Shown here one piece after another: positions 1 to 5,222 of a stretch of 5,222 nt of DNA (its first letter is position 1; each line of letters opens with the position of its first letter). Both the position numbers and the translations under genes were made by a program. Location of the stretch: the NCBI GenBank assembly GCA_029573365.1, contig JAKQGD010000215.1:1-5222 (forward strand), read 5' to 3'. Source of the stretch: Bacteroidota bacterium. GTDB taxonomy: Bacteria > Bacteroidota > Bacteroidia > Chitinophagales > Saprospiraceae. The notes under the pieces were generated by a model, which was given only the letters and a program-made list of their open reading frames with translations, had not been told where the DNA came from and did no database searches.

Positions 1-143
1 TCCAACTCATTGTTGTCCAGTATAAGCTGCCCCATATCCTTACGCTGATCCAAAGCCTTGCATTCATGGATGATATTGTCTACAAGGGTGGTCTTGCCGT
101 GGTCTACGTGAGCTATGATAGCAATGTTCCTGATTGGTTGCAT
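1..143 (-). CDS. typA: TypA/BipA ribosome-associated GTPase, N-terminal fragment
   Basis: This is the first 47 codons of a translational GTPase; the rest lies beyond the left edge. The protein begins MQPIRNIAIIAHVDHGKTT. The G1/P-loop is AHVDHGKT at residues 11-18, and the segment LILDNNE near residue 40 is typical of TypA/BipA just before its switch I region. TypA is an EF-G-like cytoplasmic GTPase that binds the ribosome and is tied to 50S assembly and to growth under cold or other stress (family knowledge). The ATG at 141-143 places the conserved RNIAIIAHVDHGK at the expected distance from the N-terminus. It starts 24 bp after the stop of the upstream RNA helicase gene on the same strand. 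I see no TAnnTTTG promoter element in the gap or the last part of that gene, so co-transcription is likely. LepA and EF-G share the P-loop, but the surrounding residues fit TypA best. Confidence 0.93.
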   Translation of the reverse strand, partial: MQPIRNIAIIAHVDHGKTTLVDNIIHECKALDQRKDMGQLILDNNEL

Positions 144-167
144 ATTAATTTACTTGCCTGTTTCTGA

Positions 168-1835
168 TTACTTGTGCGTCTCCTTTTTAATCACGATCCT
201 TCTCCCCTTGTACTTCAGGACTTTGCCACTTTCCAGGAATTTCGAAAACTTCTTGTCTACCTCTACCAGGCAGTGTTTTTTATGTACCTCGATATCTCCG
301 ATCTGACGTTTGTGCAGTCCGGCATGACCAGACAAAAGGTCTACAAGGATACCCGGGTGAATATTGTCGATCTTGCCGATATTGATATAAAAAGTATCCA
401 TGTGAGGATTGGACATTCTGTCCCTTTCATCCCCTTTATGAGACTTATGTCTGTCTTTTTTACTTACAGTTTCAAACTTGCCTTTGCCCATGGTAGACTT
501 ATCTGCATTAAATGGCAGGTTGAGGTCGTCTTTTTCTACTTTTTTGTAAAGCTTGTTAAACTCAAGAGCAAGTATTCTTTCTACCAGATCCTTTTTGGAC
601 AGCTCCGTAAAATGCTCCATCGCCTTATCCACCAGTTCTTCGCTGAGTTCTATGGTATCTGTGTGTATTACCTTCTCGGTCCACTTTTCGAGCTTTTTAC
701 TGTACATCTGCGATTGCAGAGGCACTTTGATGTGTTTAATGTCTATACCAATACTCTTTTCAAAATACCTGATGCGGCCGATTTCCTGTGGAGTAACAAT
801 AGCCAGGGATGTTCCTTTTTTTCCGGCACGGGCCGTTCTTCCTGACCTGTGTGTATAATACTCCGGATTTTCCGGCAACGAATAGTGTACAACATGTGTC
901 AGTGAATCTACATCTATGCCCCTCGCAGCCACATCTGTAGCCACCAATATGGGTGTCGTCCTGTTTCTAAACTTTGCCATGACCGCGTCTCTTTGAGCTT
1001 GCGACATGTCACCATGCAATGGCTCGGCTCTGTATCCCTCTTTTTCCAGGTACTCTGCCAGTTCCTGTGTGTCCATCTTGGTCTTACAGAAAATGACACC
1101 GTAAAAATCAGTCAGATAATCAAGTACTCTTTTAATAGCGGCTTCTTTATCGTGCCTGCTTACATATATGTACTTGTGGTCTATATTTTCATTGGTCTTA
1201 CTTTCCGAATGGATTTTTACCTCATACGGAGACTCCATGTATGTGCCTATAATTTTTCTGATTTCCGGCGGCATGGTTGCCGAAAACAACCAGATAACCT
1301 TTTCTTCTGGCGTATATTCAAGTATTTTATCTACATCTTCTTGAAAACCCATATTGAGCATTTCATCCGCTTCATCCAAAACAAGAATCTCCAGCTGGTC
1401 CAGTTTTACTGCTTTCCTGTCTATAAGGTCCTGGAGTCGTCCGGGAGTGGCAATAAGTATATGGGGCGTTTGGTTTTTAAGAGCCCTGATGTTTGAAGTT
1501 ATGGGTGTACCTCCATATACCACCTGTATGCTGAGGCCTTTTTTGTTTTTACCAAAATTTTCAAGCTCTTTGCCTATCTGCTGTGCCAGTTCCCTCGTAG
1601 GAGCAAGTATAAGGGCAAATGTATGCCTGATCTTTGTATTAAGAAATTGGATAAGTGGCAGGCCAAAAGCTGCAGTTTTACCGGTTCCTGTCTGTGCCAG
1701 GCCTATAAAATCAGGCTTTTCGGTTATCAGTTTTGGGATGGCCCTGTGTTGTATTTCTGTGGGAGTGACAAAACCCATTTGTTCCAGCGATATCAGGATA
1801 TCATCGCTGAGGCCAAGGTCTTTAAAGCTATTCAA
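168..1835 (-). CDS. deaD: DEAD-box ATP-dependent RNA helicase with DbpA-type RNA-binding domain (DeaD/CsdA-like)
   Basis: A 555-residue DEAD-box helicase that uses ATP to unwind or remodel structured RNA in the cytoplasm. All core motifs are visible: Q motif (F4, then TPTEIQ at 24-29), motif I AQTGTGKT 47-54, Ia PTRELA 79-84, Ib TPGR 130-133, II DEAD 154-157, III SAT 185-187, V VATDVAARGID 298-308 and VI HRSGRTARAG 329-338. After the two RecA lobes come a helical segment (about 390-435), a basic linker (about 445-475) and a DbpA-like RNA-binding domain (about 479-550). That tail is typical of DeaD/CsdA and DbpA proteins acting in ribosome assembly and mRNA turnover, often at low temperature. 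The start is TTG at 1833-1835. An in-frame TAA lies four codons upstream (1845-1847) and the next ATG is residue 20, inside the conserved Q-motif region, so TTG is the only sensible start. It has its own promoter and probably leads an operon with typA. The family is certain; the exact orthologue (deaD, rhlE or dbpA) is less so. Confidence 0.96.
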   Translation of the reverse strand: MNSFKDLGLSDDILISLEQMGFVTPTEIQHRAIPKLITEKPDFIGLAQTGTGKTAAFGLPLIQFLNTKIRHTFALILAPTRELAQQIGKELENFGKNKKGLSIQVVYGGTPITSNIRALKNQTPHILIATPGRLQDLIDRKAVKLDQLEILVLDEADEMLNMGFQEDVDKILEYTPEEKVIWLFSATMPPEIRKIIGTYMESPYEVKIHSESKTNENIDHKYIYVSRHDKEAAIKRVLDYLTDFYGVIFCKTKMDTQELAEYLEKEGYRAEPLHGDMSQAQRDAVMAKFRNRTTPILVATDVAARGIDVDSLTHVVHYSLPENPEYYTHRSGRTARAGKKGTSLAIVTPQEIGRIRYFEKSIGIDIKHIKVPLQSQMYSKKLEKWTEKVIHTDTIELSEELVDKAMEHFTELSKKDLVERILALEFNKLYKKVEKDDLNLPFNADKSTMGKGKFETVSKKDRHKSHKGDERDRMSNPHMDTFYINIGKIDNIHPGILVDLLSGHAGLHKRQIGDIEVHKKHCLVEVDKKFSKFLESGKVLKYKGRRIVIKKETHK

Positions 1836-1857
1836 ATGTAAATTTTATTTAAGGCCG

Positions 1858-1888
1858 CAAAGGTAAAAAAATATTTTGTAAAAGCAAA
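1858..1888 (-). promoter_or_regulatory. Bacteroidota-type promoter of the DEAD-box helicase gene
   Basis: Read on the minus strand, there is a -33 element TTTG (1885-1888), a 19-nt spacer, and a -7 element TACCTTTG (1858-1865) that exactly fits the Bacteroidota consensus TAnnTTTG. Transcription would begin a few bases downstream, around 1850-1853. That gives a very short leader of roughly 15-18 nt before the TTG start at 1835. The leader has no clear Shine-Dalgarno sequence, which is normal for this phylum. The -33 element lies inside the small hairpin that follows the desaturase gene. Confidence 0.75.
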
Positions 1889-1894
1889 GCTTTT
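1880..1894 (-). terminator. Small AT-rich hairpin just after the desaturase stop; possible weak terminator
   Basis: A perfect 6-bp inverted repeat, AAAAGC-TTT-GCTTTT on the minus strand, begins directly after the desaturase TAA. A T-rich stretch (ATATTTTTTT) follows about five bases later. The stem has only two G-C pairs, so termination would be weak at best. It overlaps the -33 element of the helicase promoter, so the dyad could instead be coincidental or a protein-binding site. Confidence 0.3.
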
Positions 1895-2914
1895 TTAAAC
1901 CAAACCTAATTTTACTCTTTTCCTGTATTCACCAAAGGTGATCATTTTTTGTTGTGACTCGTCCCATAGTTTATTGCCTGCAAGTTTCAGGCTTTGCCAG
2001 AAAGTCAGAATGGTGACATATTGGTTGACCCAAAGATTTTCCGCAAGAGCCTTCTGCAGATTGTAATTGGGGATGGCCGGATTGAGGTGGTGGATGTGGT
2101 GAATCCCTATGTTTCCTGTCAGCCAGTTAAACACAGCAGGTACTTTATAGTATGTACTTCCTCTCAGTGCAGCCGTCAGATAATCCCAGTTTTGTTTCCA
2201 TTGCTTGTAAGCGTCCTCATGCTGATGTTGCACATAAAAAAACCAGATAGCTATAACCGAAAACAAACTGACCACCGTAAATTGGGTGATAAAAAACTTG
2301 AGTCCCAGAAAATACCCTAAGAAAGAAAAAATGATAACCATAACCACGTTGTTGACCCAGAGTTTCCTTTTTTCTGCTTTGAAAATGTCCATGTTGATTA
2401 GAGGAAGCCTGTTGTGTATCAGCACATAATAGATAGGGCCCAATACAAACATAACTGCAAAAGACCTGAAAAGCCTGTATTTCATTTTTCCAAACCAGCC
2501 CAGGGCCATGTATTCCCTGACTGTGAGTGTATTGATGTCTCCTATGTCCCGGAGTTCCAGCTGACCATTGTGCGAATGGTGTATGTGGTGTGATTTGGCC
2601 CAGTAATGGTAAGGTATCGAACTGAATATAGAGCAGACATATCCTGTGATATCCCTGGCCACACCGTTGCTAAAAAATGACCTGTGCCCACAATCATGTT
2701 GGATAATAAATATCCTGACCAGAAAAAAAGCATTGATTAATCCCAGGCCGAAGGTAAGCCAGTAACTTGCATTGAGCGACAAATACATCAACACCCATAG
2801 AAAAATAAACGGTCCGAATGAATTGATAATCTGGAAGACAGCTTTTTTAGTATCGGTTCTGGTATAACGGGAAAAATTCCTAAGCAATGAGTTATCTATC
2901 TTTATCTGCTCCAC
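1895..2914 (-). CDS. Membrane-bound fatty-acid (acyl-lipid) desaturase
   Basis: A 339-residue integral-membrane di-iron desaturase (FA_desaturase family) that introduces a cis double bond into acyl chains, using O2 and an electron donor. The three histidine boxes are HDCGH at 73-77, HHIHH at 109-113 (with the HxxHH spacing) and HHIHH at 272-276, followed by LNPAIPNYNL. Extra histidines sit at 230 and 232. Hydrophobic segments lie at about 27-46, 50-72, 148-167, 187-205 and 207-227. The box spacing and the HHLNPAIPNY region resemble Bacillus Des and Delta-12-type enzymes, but the position of desaturation cannot be read from the sequence. The open frame extends to an ATG at 2984-2986. However, a canonical promoter at 2941-2971 lies inside that extension, so the ATG would not be on the mRNA. 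GTG at 2912-2914 is the only start codon between the promoter and the conserved region. A 59-bp gap and a separate promoter separate it from the downstream helicase gene. Confidence 0.92.
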   Translation of the reverse strand: MEQIKIDNSLLRNFSRYTRTDTKKAVFQIINSFGPFIFLWVLMYLSLNASYWLTFGLGLINAFFLVRIFIIQHDCGHRSFFSNGVARDITGYVCSIFSSIPYHYWAKSHHIHHSHNGQLELRDIGDINTLTVREYMALGWFGKMKYRLFRSFAVMFVLGPIYYVLIHNRLPLINMDIFKAEKRKLWVNNVVMVIIFSFLGYFLGLKFFITQFTVVSLFSVIAIWFFYVQHQHEDAYKQWKQNWDYLTAALRGSTYYKVPAVFNWLTGNIGIHHIHHLNPAIPNYNLQKALAENLWVNQYVTILTFWQSLKLAGNKLWDESQQKMITFGEYRKRVKLGLV

Positions 2915-2940
2915 GATTGATATTATTAAAAATTCAATTG

Positions 2941-2971
2941 CAAATTTACAAATAATACGGCTTTTATCAAA
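2941..2971 (-). promoter_or_regulatory. Bacteroidota-type promoter of the desaturase gene; decides its start
   Basis: On the minus strand, TTTG (2968-2971) is followed by a 19-nt spacer and TAAATTTG (2941-2948), an exact TAnnTTTG -7 element. The architecture is identical to that of the helicase promoter. Transcription should begin near 2935, about 20 nt before the GTG at 2914. This excludes the ATG at 2986 as the start. Confidence 0.75.
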
Positions 2972-2991
2972 GAAAATACACCCCATTTACA

Positions 2992-3011
2992 CCTGTTTGT
3001 ATAAAAACAGG
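2992..3011. promoter_or_regulatory. Inverted repeat in the divergent desaturase/lptE region; candidate operator
   Basis: CCTGTTT (2992-2998) and AAACAGG (3005-3011) form a perfect 7-bp inverted repeat around a 6-nt centre. It lies 20 bp upstream of the desaturase -33 element and in front of lptE, where a regulator of either gene could bind. It is not a terminator, because no gene ends nearby. One 7-bp dyad can arise by chance, so regulation is inference only. Confidence 0.3.
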
Positions 3012-3088
3012 CTAAAGCTCCGGTTATCAATTATCAGCCAATAAAAACCATCCTTTTGCCGTTATTGTTACTGGTCAAAAGAAGTGAA

Positions 3089-3592
3089 TTGAAAGCACAA
3101 CACATCTTATTTTTTATCATGATGACCACATTGTTATTTTGTGGTTGTAGTATCAGTTTTAAAGGCATTTCGATACCGCCTGATGTCAATACTTTTTATG
3201 TTGAAAATTTCAGAAACGCCGTGTCACAGGCTCCTGCGGATATAAACCAAAGGTTTTCTGAGGCTCTGCGGGCTAAAATAAGAAATGAATCGAGGCTTAC
3301 CTACAACGAACAAAAGCCGGATGTGGAGTTTTCCGGTGAAATCAGCGGCTTCAGACTATTTGACGAAGCTCCTCAGGCCGGCAATACTGTTGCGTTAAAT
3401 AAACTTGAAATCACCGTCTCAGTCGCATTTGCAAACAACAAGGACGAAACCAAAAACTGGAAAAAGTCATTTTCTTTTTTCAGGACTTTTGAGAGCGACA
3501 AGGACTTTGTGAGCATTCAGGACAATCTTATAGCTGAAATTTTTAAACAGCTGACAGAAAATATATTCAACGAGTCATTTACAGGCTGGTAA
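3089..3592 (+). CDS. lptE: LptE-family LPS-assembly lipoprotein
   Basis: An outer-membrane lipoprotein of the LptE family. LptE plugs the LptD barrel and helps insert lipopolysaccharide into the outer leaflet. The protein starts MKAQHILFFIMMTTLLFCGC: a short charged N-region, a hydrophobic core and a lipobox ending FCGC, with the acylated cysteine at residue 20. The mature part shows the Bacteroidota LptE pattern: SFKGISIPPDVNTFYVENF, then a helix with QRFSEALRAKI, then VEFSGEISGF, LNKLEITVSVAF, KSFSFFRTFES, and an acidic helix ending IFNESFTGW. Its 167 residues match the usual family length. The frame is open to a TTG at 3056 (178 residues), and an ATG at 3119 would leave almost no N-region. 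I prefer TTG 3089 because it gives a normal signal peptide and follows a purine-rich AAAAGAAG. Only a weak -7 match (TCCTTTTG, 3051-3058) without a clear -33 is visible upstream. It is the sole plus-strand gene here. The family is confident; the start is not. Confidence 0.88.
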   Translation: MKAQHILFFIMMTTLLFCGCSISFKGISIPPDVNTFYVENFRNAVSQAPADINQRFSEALRAKIRNESRLTYNEQKPDVEFSGEISGFRLFDEAPQAGNTVALNKLEITVSVAFANNKDETKNWKKSFSFFRTFESDKDFVSIQDNLIAEIFKQLTENIFNESFTGW

Positions 3593-3608
3593 CTGTGATT
3601 AAAACCAG
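3586..3608. terminator. Weak hairpin across the lptE stop, between convergent genes
   Basis: CTGGT (3586-3590) and ACCAG (3604-3608) form a 5-bp inverted repeat across the stop codon of lptE and most of the 20-bp gap to the convergent TPR gene. An alternative fold pairs CTGG/CCAG and TAA/TTA around a 6-nt loop with a bulge. Neither side has a long T-run. It could act weakly in both directions, and the short space leaves little room for any other terminator. Confidence 0.25.
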
Positions 3609-3612
3609 GACA

Positions 3613-4707
3613 TTAATTTGTCTTGATGTTAAACACCATGATGCCGCATTGAAGGTCGTACTTGCCTGTCTCAAACTCAAATTCCCTGGCTTTTCTGATA
3701 GCCAGCGACACCAGACTTTTCTTGGCGATGGTAGACATGGAGCCGTTAAATTCAGCTTTGGTGACGGTGCCTTCCTTATTGACACAGATATCGATGGTCA
3801 CCTTTCCGTTTTCGTCCGCCAGGATCAGGATACTTGGAGTTTCTTTGATTTTTCTCTTGCCCAGTTCCTGTCCTGATATGCTTATGCTTAATTCTTCGTC
3901 TATTTCGAAGGTATTGACTGTCCCGTCATTTTTAGGCAGGTTTTCGTCAAACACAGGAGGTTCGGAATCGTCCTTTTTGACCACGGTAGTATCAACTGGT
4001 GCAGGCGTTGTCTGTGTCTGCTGAGTTGGCTGAGTGTTTTCCTCGCGGGTGCCATCAGAGAGTACTTCATTTTCTTCCAGCCTGTTATTGTCAACCGGCT
4101 GTGTATTTGCTGGTTCTGTGCGTTTAATCACTTCTCCCTGCTGGCTGGCAGGTTGCTGAGTAGATGGTTGCTGCCTTGTTTTAGTGATGCCACAAAGGTT
4201 TTTTACCTTGGTCTCGGCCATGACACTGCCCAGATACATGGCAGCCTCATAATCCTGACATGCTTTTAACTTCTGGTCTGTCTGTTCGTACATCTCAGCC
4301 CTCCACTCATAATAAGATTGGTTTTTTTTGTCCAGTTCTATGGCAGCAGACATATTGTTAAATCCTGAATTGCGTTCGCCCATAGCATAGGTGGCTCGTC
4401 CCAGCAATGCTGCAGATTCTGCTGTAATACCTTTAAGGTCTATTGCTTGCATCGCATCTATTTTAGCTCCTTTGTAAGCGGCAAGGGCAAATTTGGCATG
4501 ACCTCTGTGCAGCAAAGCCTCCTTGTATTTGGGATCTTTGGTTATGACGTGATTGTACTGGGTGATAGCTTCCTCAAAACGGCCTGTCTCGTACAGGTAT
4601 TCGGCTTTGACATAAATAAATCCGGTTTCTTCGTCAAGCACCTGAGCATTGGCCGTAAGGCAAATAATCATAAAACTAACGACAGCTAATAAAGTTGGGA
4701 TTTTCAT
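3613..4707 (-). CDS. Secreted TPR protein with TonB/AgmX-like C-terminal domain, function unknown
   Basis: A 364-residue exported protein. It starts MKIPTLLAVVSFMIICLTANA and probably has a signal peptidase I site after ANA (residue 21). C16 is not in a lipobox, so it is not an obvious lipoprotein. Residues about 28-165 hold roughly four TPR-like helical pairs, for example AEYLYETGRFEEAITQYN (35-52), EALLHRGHAKFALAAYKGA (63-81) and SYYEWRAEMYEQTDQKLKA (131-149). TPRs bind protein partners. Residues about 174-262 form a low-complexity linker rich in Gln, Thr, Pro and acidic residues. Residues about 265-364 contain GKVTIDICVNKEGTVTKAEF (301-320) and QCGIMVFNIK near the end, resembling the C-terminal domain of TonB or AgmX-like proteins of Bacteroidota. 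The protein is presumably periplasmic or at the outer membrane. The ATG at 4705-4707 gives a normal signal peptide. It lies 116 bp downstream of topA and converges on lptE. Domain calls come from motifs seen by eye. Confidence 0.85.
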   Translation of the reverse strand: MKIPTLLAVVSFMIICLTANAQVLDEETGFIYVKAEYLYETGRFEEAITQYNHVITKDPKYKEALLHRGHAKFALAAYKGAKIDAMQAIDLKGITAESAALLGRATYAMGERNSGFNNMSAAIELDKKNQSYYEWRAEMYEQTDQKLKACQDYEAAMYLGSVMAETKVKNLCGITKTRQQPSTQQPASQQGEVIKRTEPANTQPVDNNRLEENEVLSDGTREENTQPTQQTQTTPAPVDTTVVKKDDSEPPVFDENLPKNDGTVNTFEIDEELSISISGQELGKRKIKETPSILILADENGKVTIDICVNKEGTVTKAEFNGSMSTIAKKSLVSLAIRKAREFEFETGKYDLQCGIMVFNIKTN

Positions 4708-4730
4708 TTTACTGATTTTTATATATAAAG

Positions 4731-4756
4731 ACTAAACAATGATATTTATTGTTAGT
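4731..4756. promoter_or_regulatory. AT-rich imperfect dyad upstream of the TPR gene
   Basis: On the plus strand ACTAAACAAT (4731-4740) and ATTGTTAGT (4748-4756) pair over nine positions with one bulged A around a 7-nt centre. On the minus strand the dyad overlaps a weak promoter candidate: TATCATTG (4737-4744), one mismatch from TAnnTTTG, with a TAATG about 20 nt upstream. It sits 24 bp before the ATG of the TPR gene. It might be an operator or a leader hairpin. It is not a convincing topA terminator, since it is AT-rich and lies 67 bp after the topA stop. I see no canonical terminator or promoter elsewhere in 4708-4823. Confidence 0.28.
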
Positions 4757-4823
4757 TAAGAAAACATTAAATCATCACTGTTTTTCTGTCCGACTCTGCC
4801 CCTAAAAGGCTTCAGGCTATTGT

Positions 4824-5222
4824 TTATTTTGATTTACCTTTCTTTGCAGGCTCTTTCTTTTTGAAAGCATCGGGTATATCGGCCTCAATCCAGGATTTTA
4901 CAGTTTCTAGAGAAACAGACTTGAGGTAAGTTTCATCCGCCTTTTGTCCGTCCAATTTAGGTATTTTGATATTGTTTTTACCAAATTTAATATAAGGACC
5001 CCATCGTCCGTTTTCTATTGAAATTTTTTCTGCAGGCCACAGCTGGATATATCTGTTGGCCTCCTTTTCAAGCTTGGCTTCGATGATCTCGGCGGCTTGT
5101 TCCATAGTGATTGTATCCAGTTTATACCTTGCCGGAATGTTTACAAACAGATCCCCCCATTTGACAAACGGGCCAAACCTGCCTTTGCCTTTGGTTACCG
5201 GCTGACCCTGATAATGACCTAT
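4824..5222 (-). CDS. topA: DNA topoisomerase I, C-terminal fragment
   Basis: The frame enters from the right edge (5222) and ends at the TAA at 4824-4826, giving the last 132 residues. The ATG at 5105 is internal: the frame continues upstream without a stop to the edge, with family-like sequence. Two copies of the TopA C-terminal repeat are visible. One carries KGKGRFGPFVKWGDLFVNIP (residues 11-30 of the fragment) and the other NGRWGPYIKFGKNNIKIPK (71-89). Between them is the helix AAEIIEAKLEKEA. The protein ends in a lysine-rich tail, EPAKKGKSK. These repeats follow the catalytic toprim/5Y-CAP core in Bacteroidota TopA and bind single-stranded DNA. The enzyme relaxes negative supercoils by single-strand passage. 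The catalytic tyrosine is outside the window. The repeats alone could occur in a related topoisomerase, but a TopA ending in this pattern is the straightforward reading. Confidence 0.9.
   Translation of the reverse strand: MGHYQGQPVTKGKGRFGPFVKWGDLFVNIPARYKLDTITMEQAAEIIEAKLEKEANRYIQLWPAEKISIENGRWGPYIKFGKNNIKIPKLDGQKADETYLKSVSLETVKSWIEADIPDAFKKKEPAKKGKSK

Noticed and set aside
174..845. Plus-strand open frame of 223 codons opposite the helicase gene
   Set aside because: It lies antisense to the conserved C-terminal half of the DEAD-box helicase and has low-complexity, Phe/Leu-rich content typical of a shadow frame. No family is recognisable.
993..1866. Plus-strand open frames (993-1496, 1354-1866) opposite the helicase core
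   Set aside because: They mirror the conserved helicase motifs on the other strand and show no domain or start signal of their own.
3595..4024. Plus-strand frames opposite the TPR gene, the first beginning just after the lptE stop
   Set aside because: They are antisense to the TonB-like C-terminal domain, whose minus-strand reading has clear domain character. The plus frames have no recognisable features.
4780..4823. Possible rho-independent terminator for topA (CCTAAAAGG and nearby GCC/GGC pairs)
   Set aside because: The best stem is only three base pairs and has no following T-run on the minus strand.
4824..5105. A stand-alone 93-residue protein starting at ATG 5105
   Set aside because: The same frame continues upstream to the window edge with an adjoining topoisomerase repeat (GRFGPFVKWGD), so the ATG is an internal methionine of topA.
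1..5222. A novel defence, mobile or biosynthetic system
   Set aside because: Every gene except the TPR/TonB-CTD protein belongs to a familiar core family. There are no transposase, integrase, CRISPR, toxin-antitoxin or nuclease signatures, no repeats flanking a cargo, and no obvious shift in base composition.

Overview
The window looks like ordinary core chromosome of a Bacteroidota bacterium, most likely a Cytophagales/Sphingobacteriales-type lineage. Four things support this: promoters of the Bacteroidota form TTTG-N19-TAnnTTTG ahead of two genes, no strong Shine-Dalgarno sequences, a Bacteroidota-style LptE lipoprotein, and a TopA ending in the tandem C-terminal repeats usual in this phylum. 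Base composition is moderately AT-rich. I see no rRNA, tRNA, CRISPR array, insertion sequence or phage gene.

Layout, left to right: (1) 1-143, minus: the N-terminus of the ribosome-associated GTPase TypA/BipA, cut by the window edge. (2) 168-1835, minus: a DEAD-box RNA helicase with a DbpA/CsdA-type RNA-binding tail and a TTG start. It has its own promoter and lies 24 bp upstream of typA, so the two probably form an operon. (3) 1895-2914, minus: a membrane fatty-acid desaturase with three histidine boxes. A promoter inside the long open frame shows that the real start is a GTG, not the upstream ATG. (4) 2915-3088: a divergent regulatory region with that promoter and an inverted repeat. (5) 3089-3592, plus: lptE, the outer-membrane LPS-assembly lipoprotein and the only plus-strand gene. 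(6) 3613-4707, minus: a secreted protein with TPR repeats, a Q/T/P-rich linker and a TonB/AgmX-like C-terminal domain. It converges on lptE with a 20-bp gap. (7) 4708-4823: an intergenic stretch with an AT-rich dyad. (8) 4824-5222, minus: the C-terminal end of topA, cut by the window edge.

Functionally this is housekeeping and envelope biology: translation and RNA remodelling (typA, helicase), membrane fluidity (desaturase), outer-membrane biogenesis (lptE) and DNA topology (topA). The helicase and the desaturase are adjacent and have promoters of the same architecture. Both families are commonly linked to growth in the cold, so a shared cold-adaptation role is a reasonable but unproven inference. 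The least understood gene is the TPR/TonB-CTD protein. I found no convincing evidence of a new multi-gene system.
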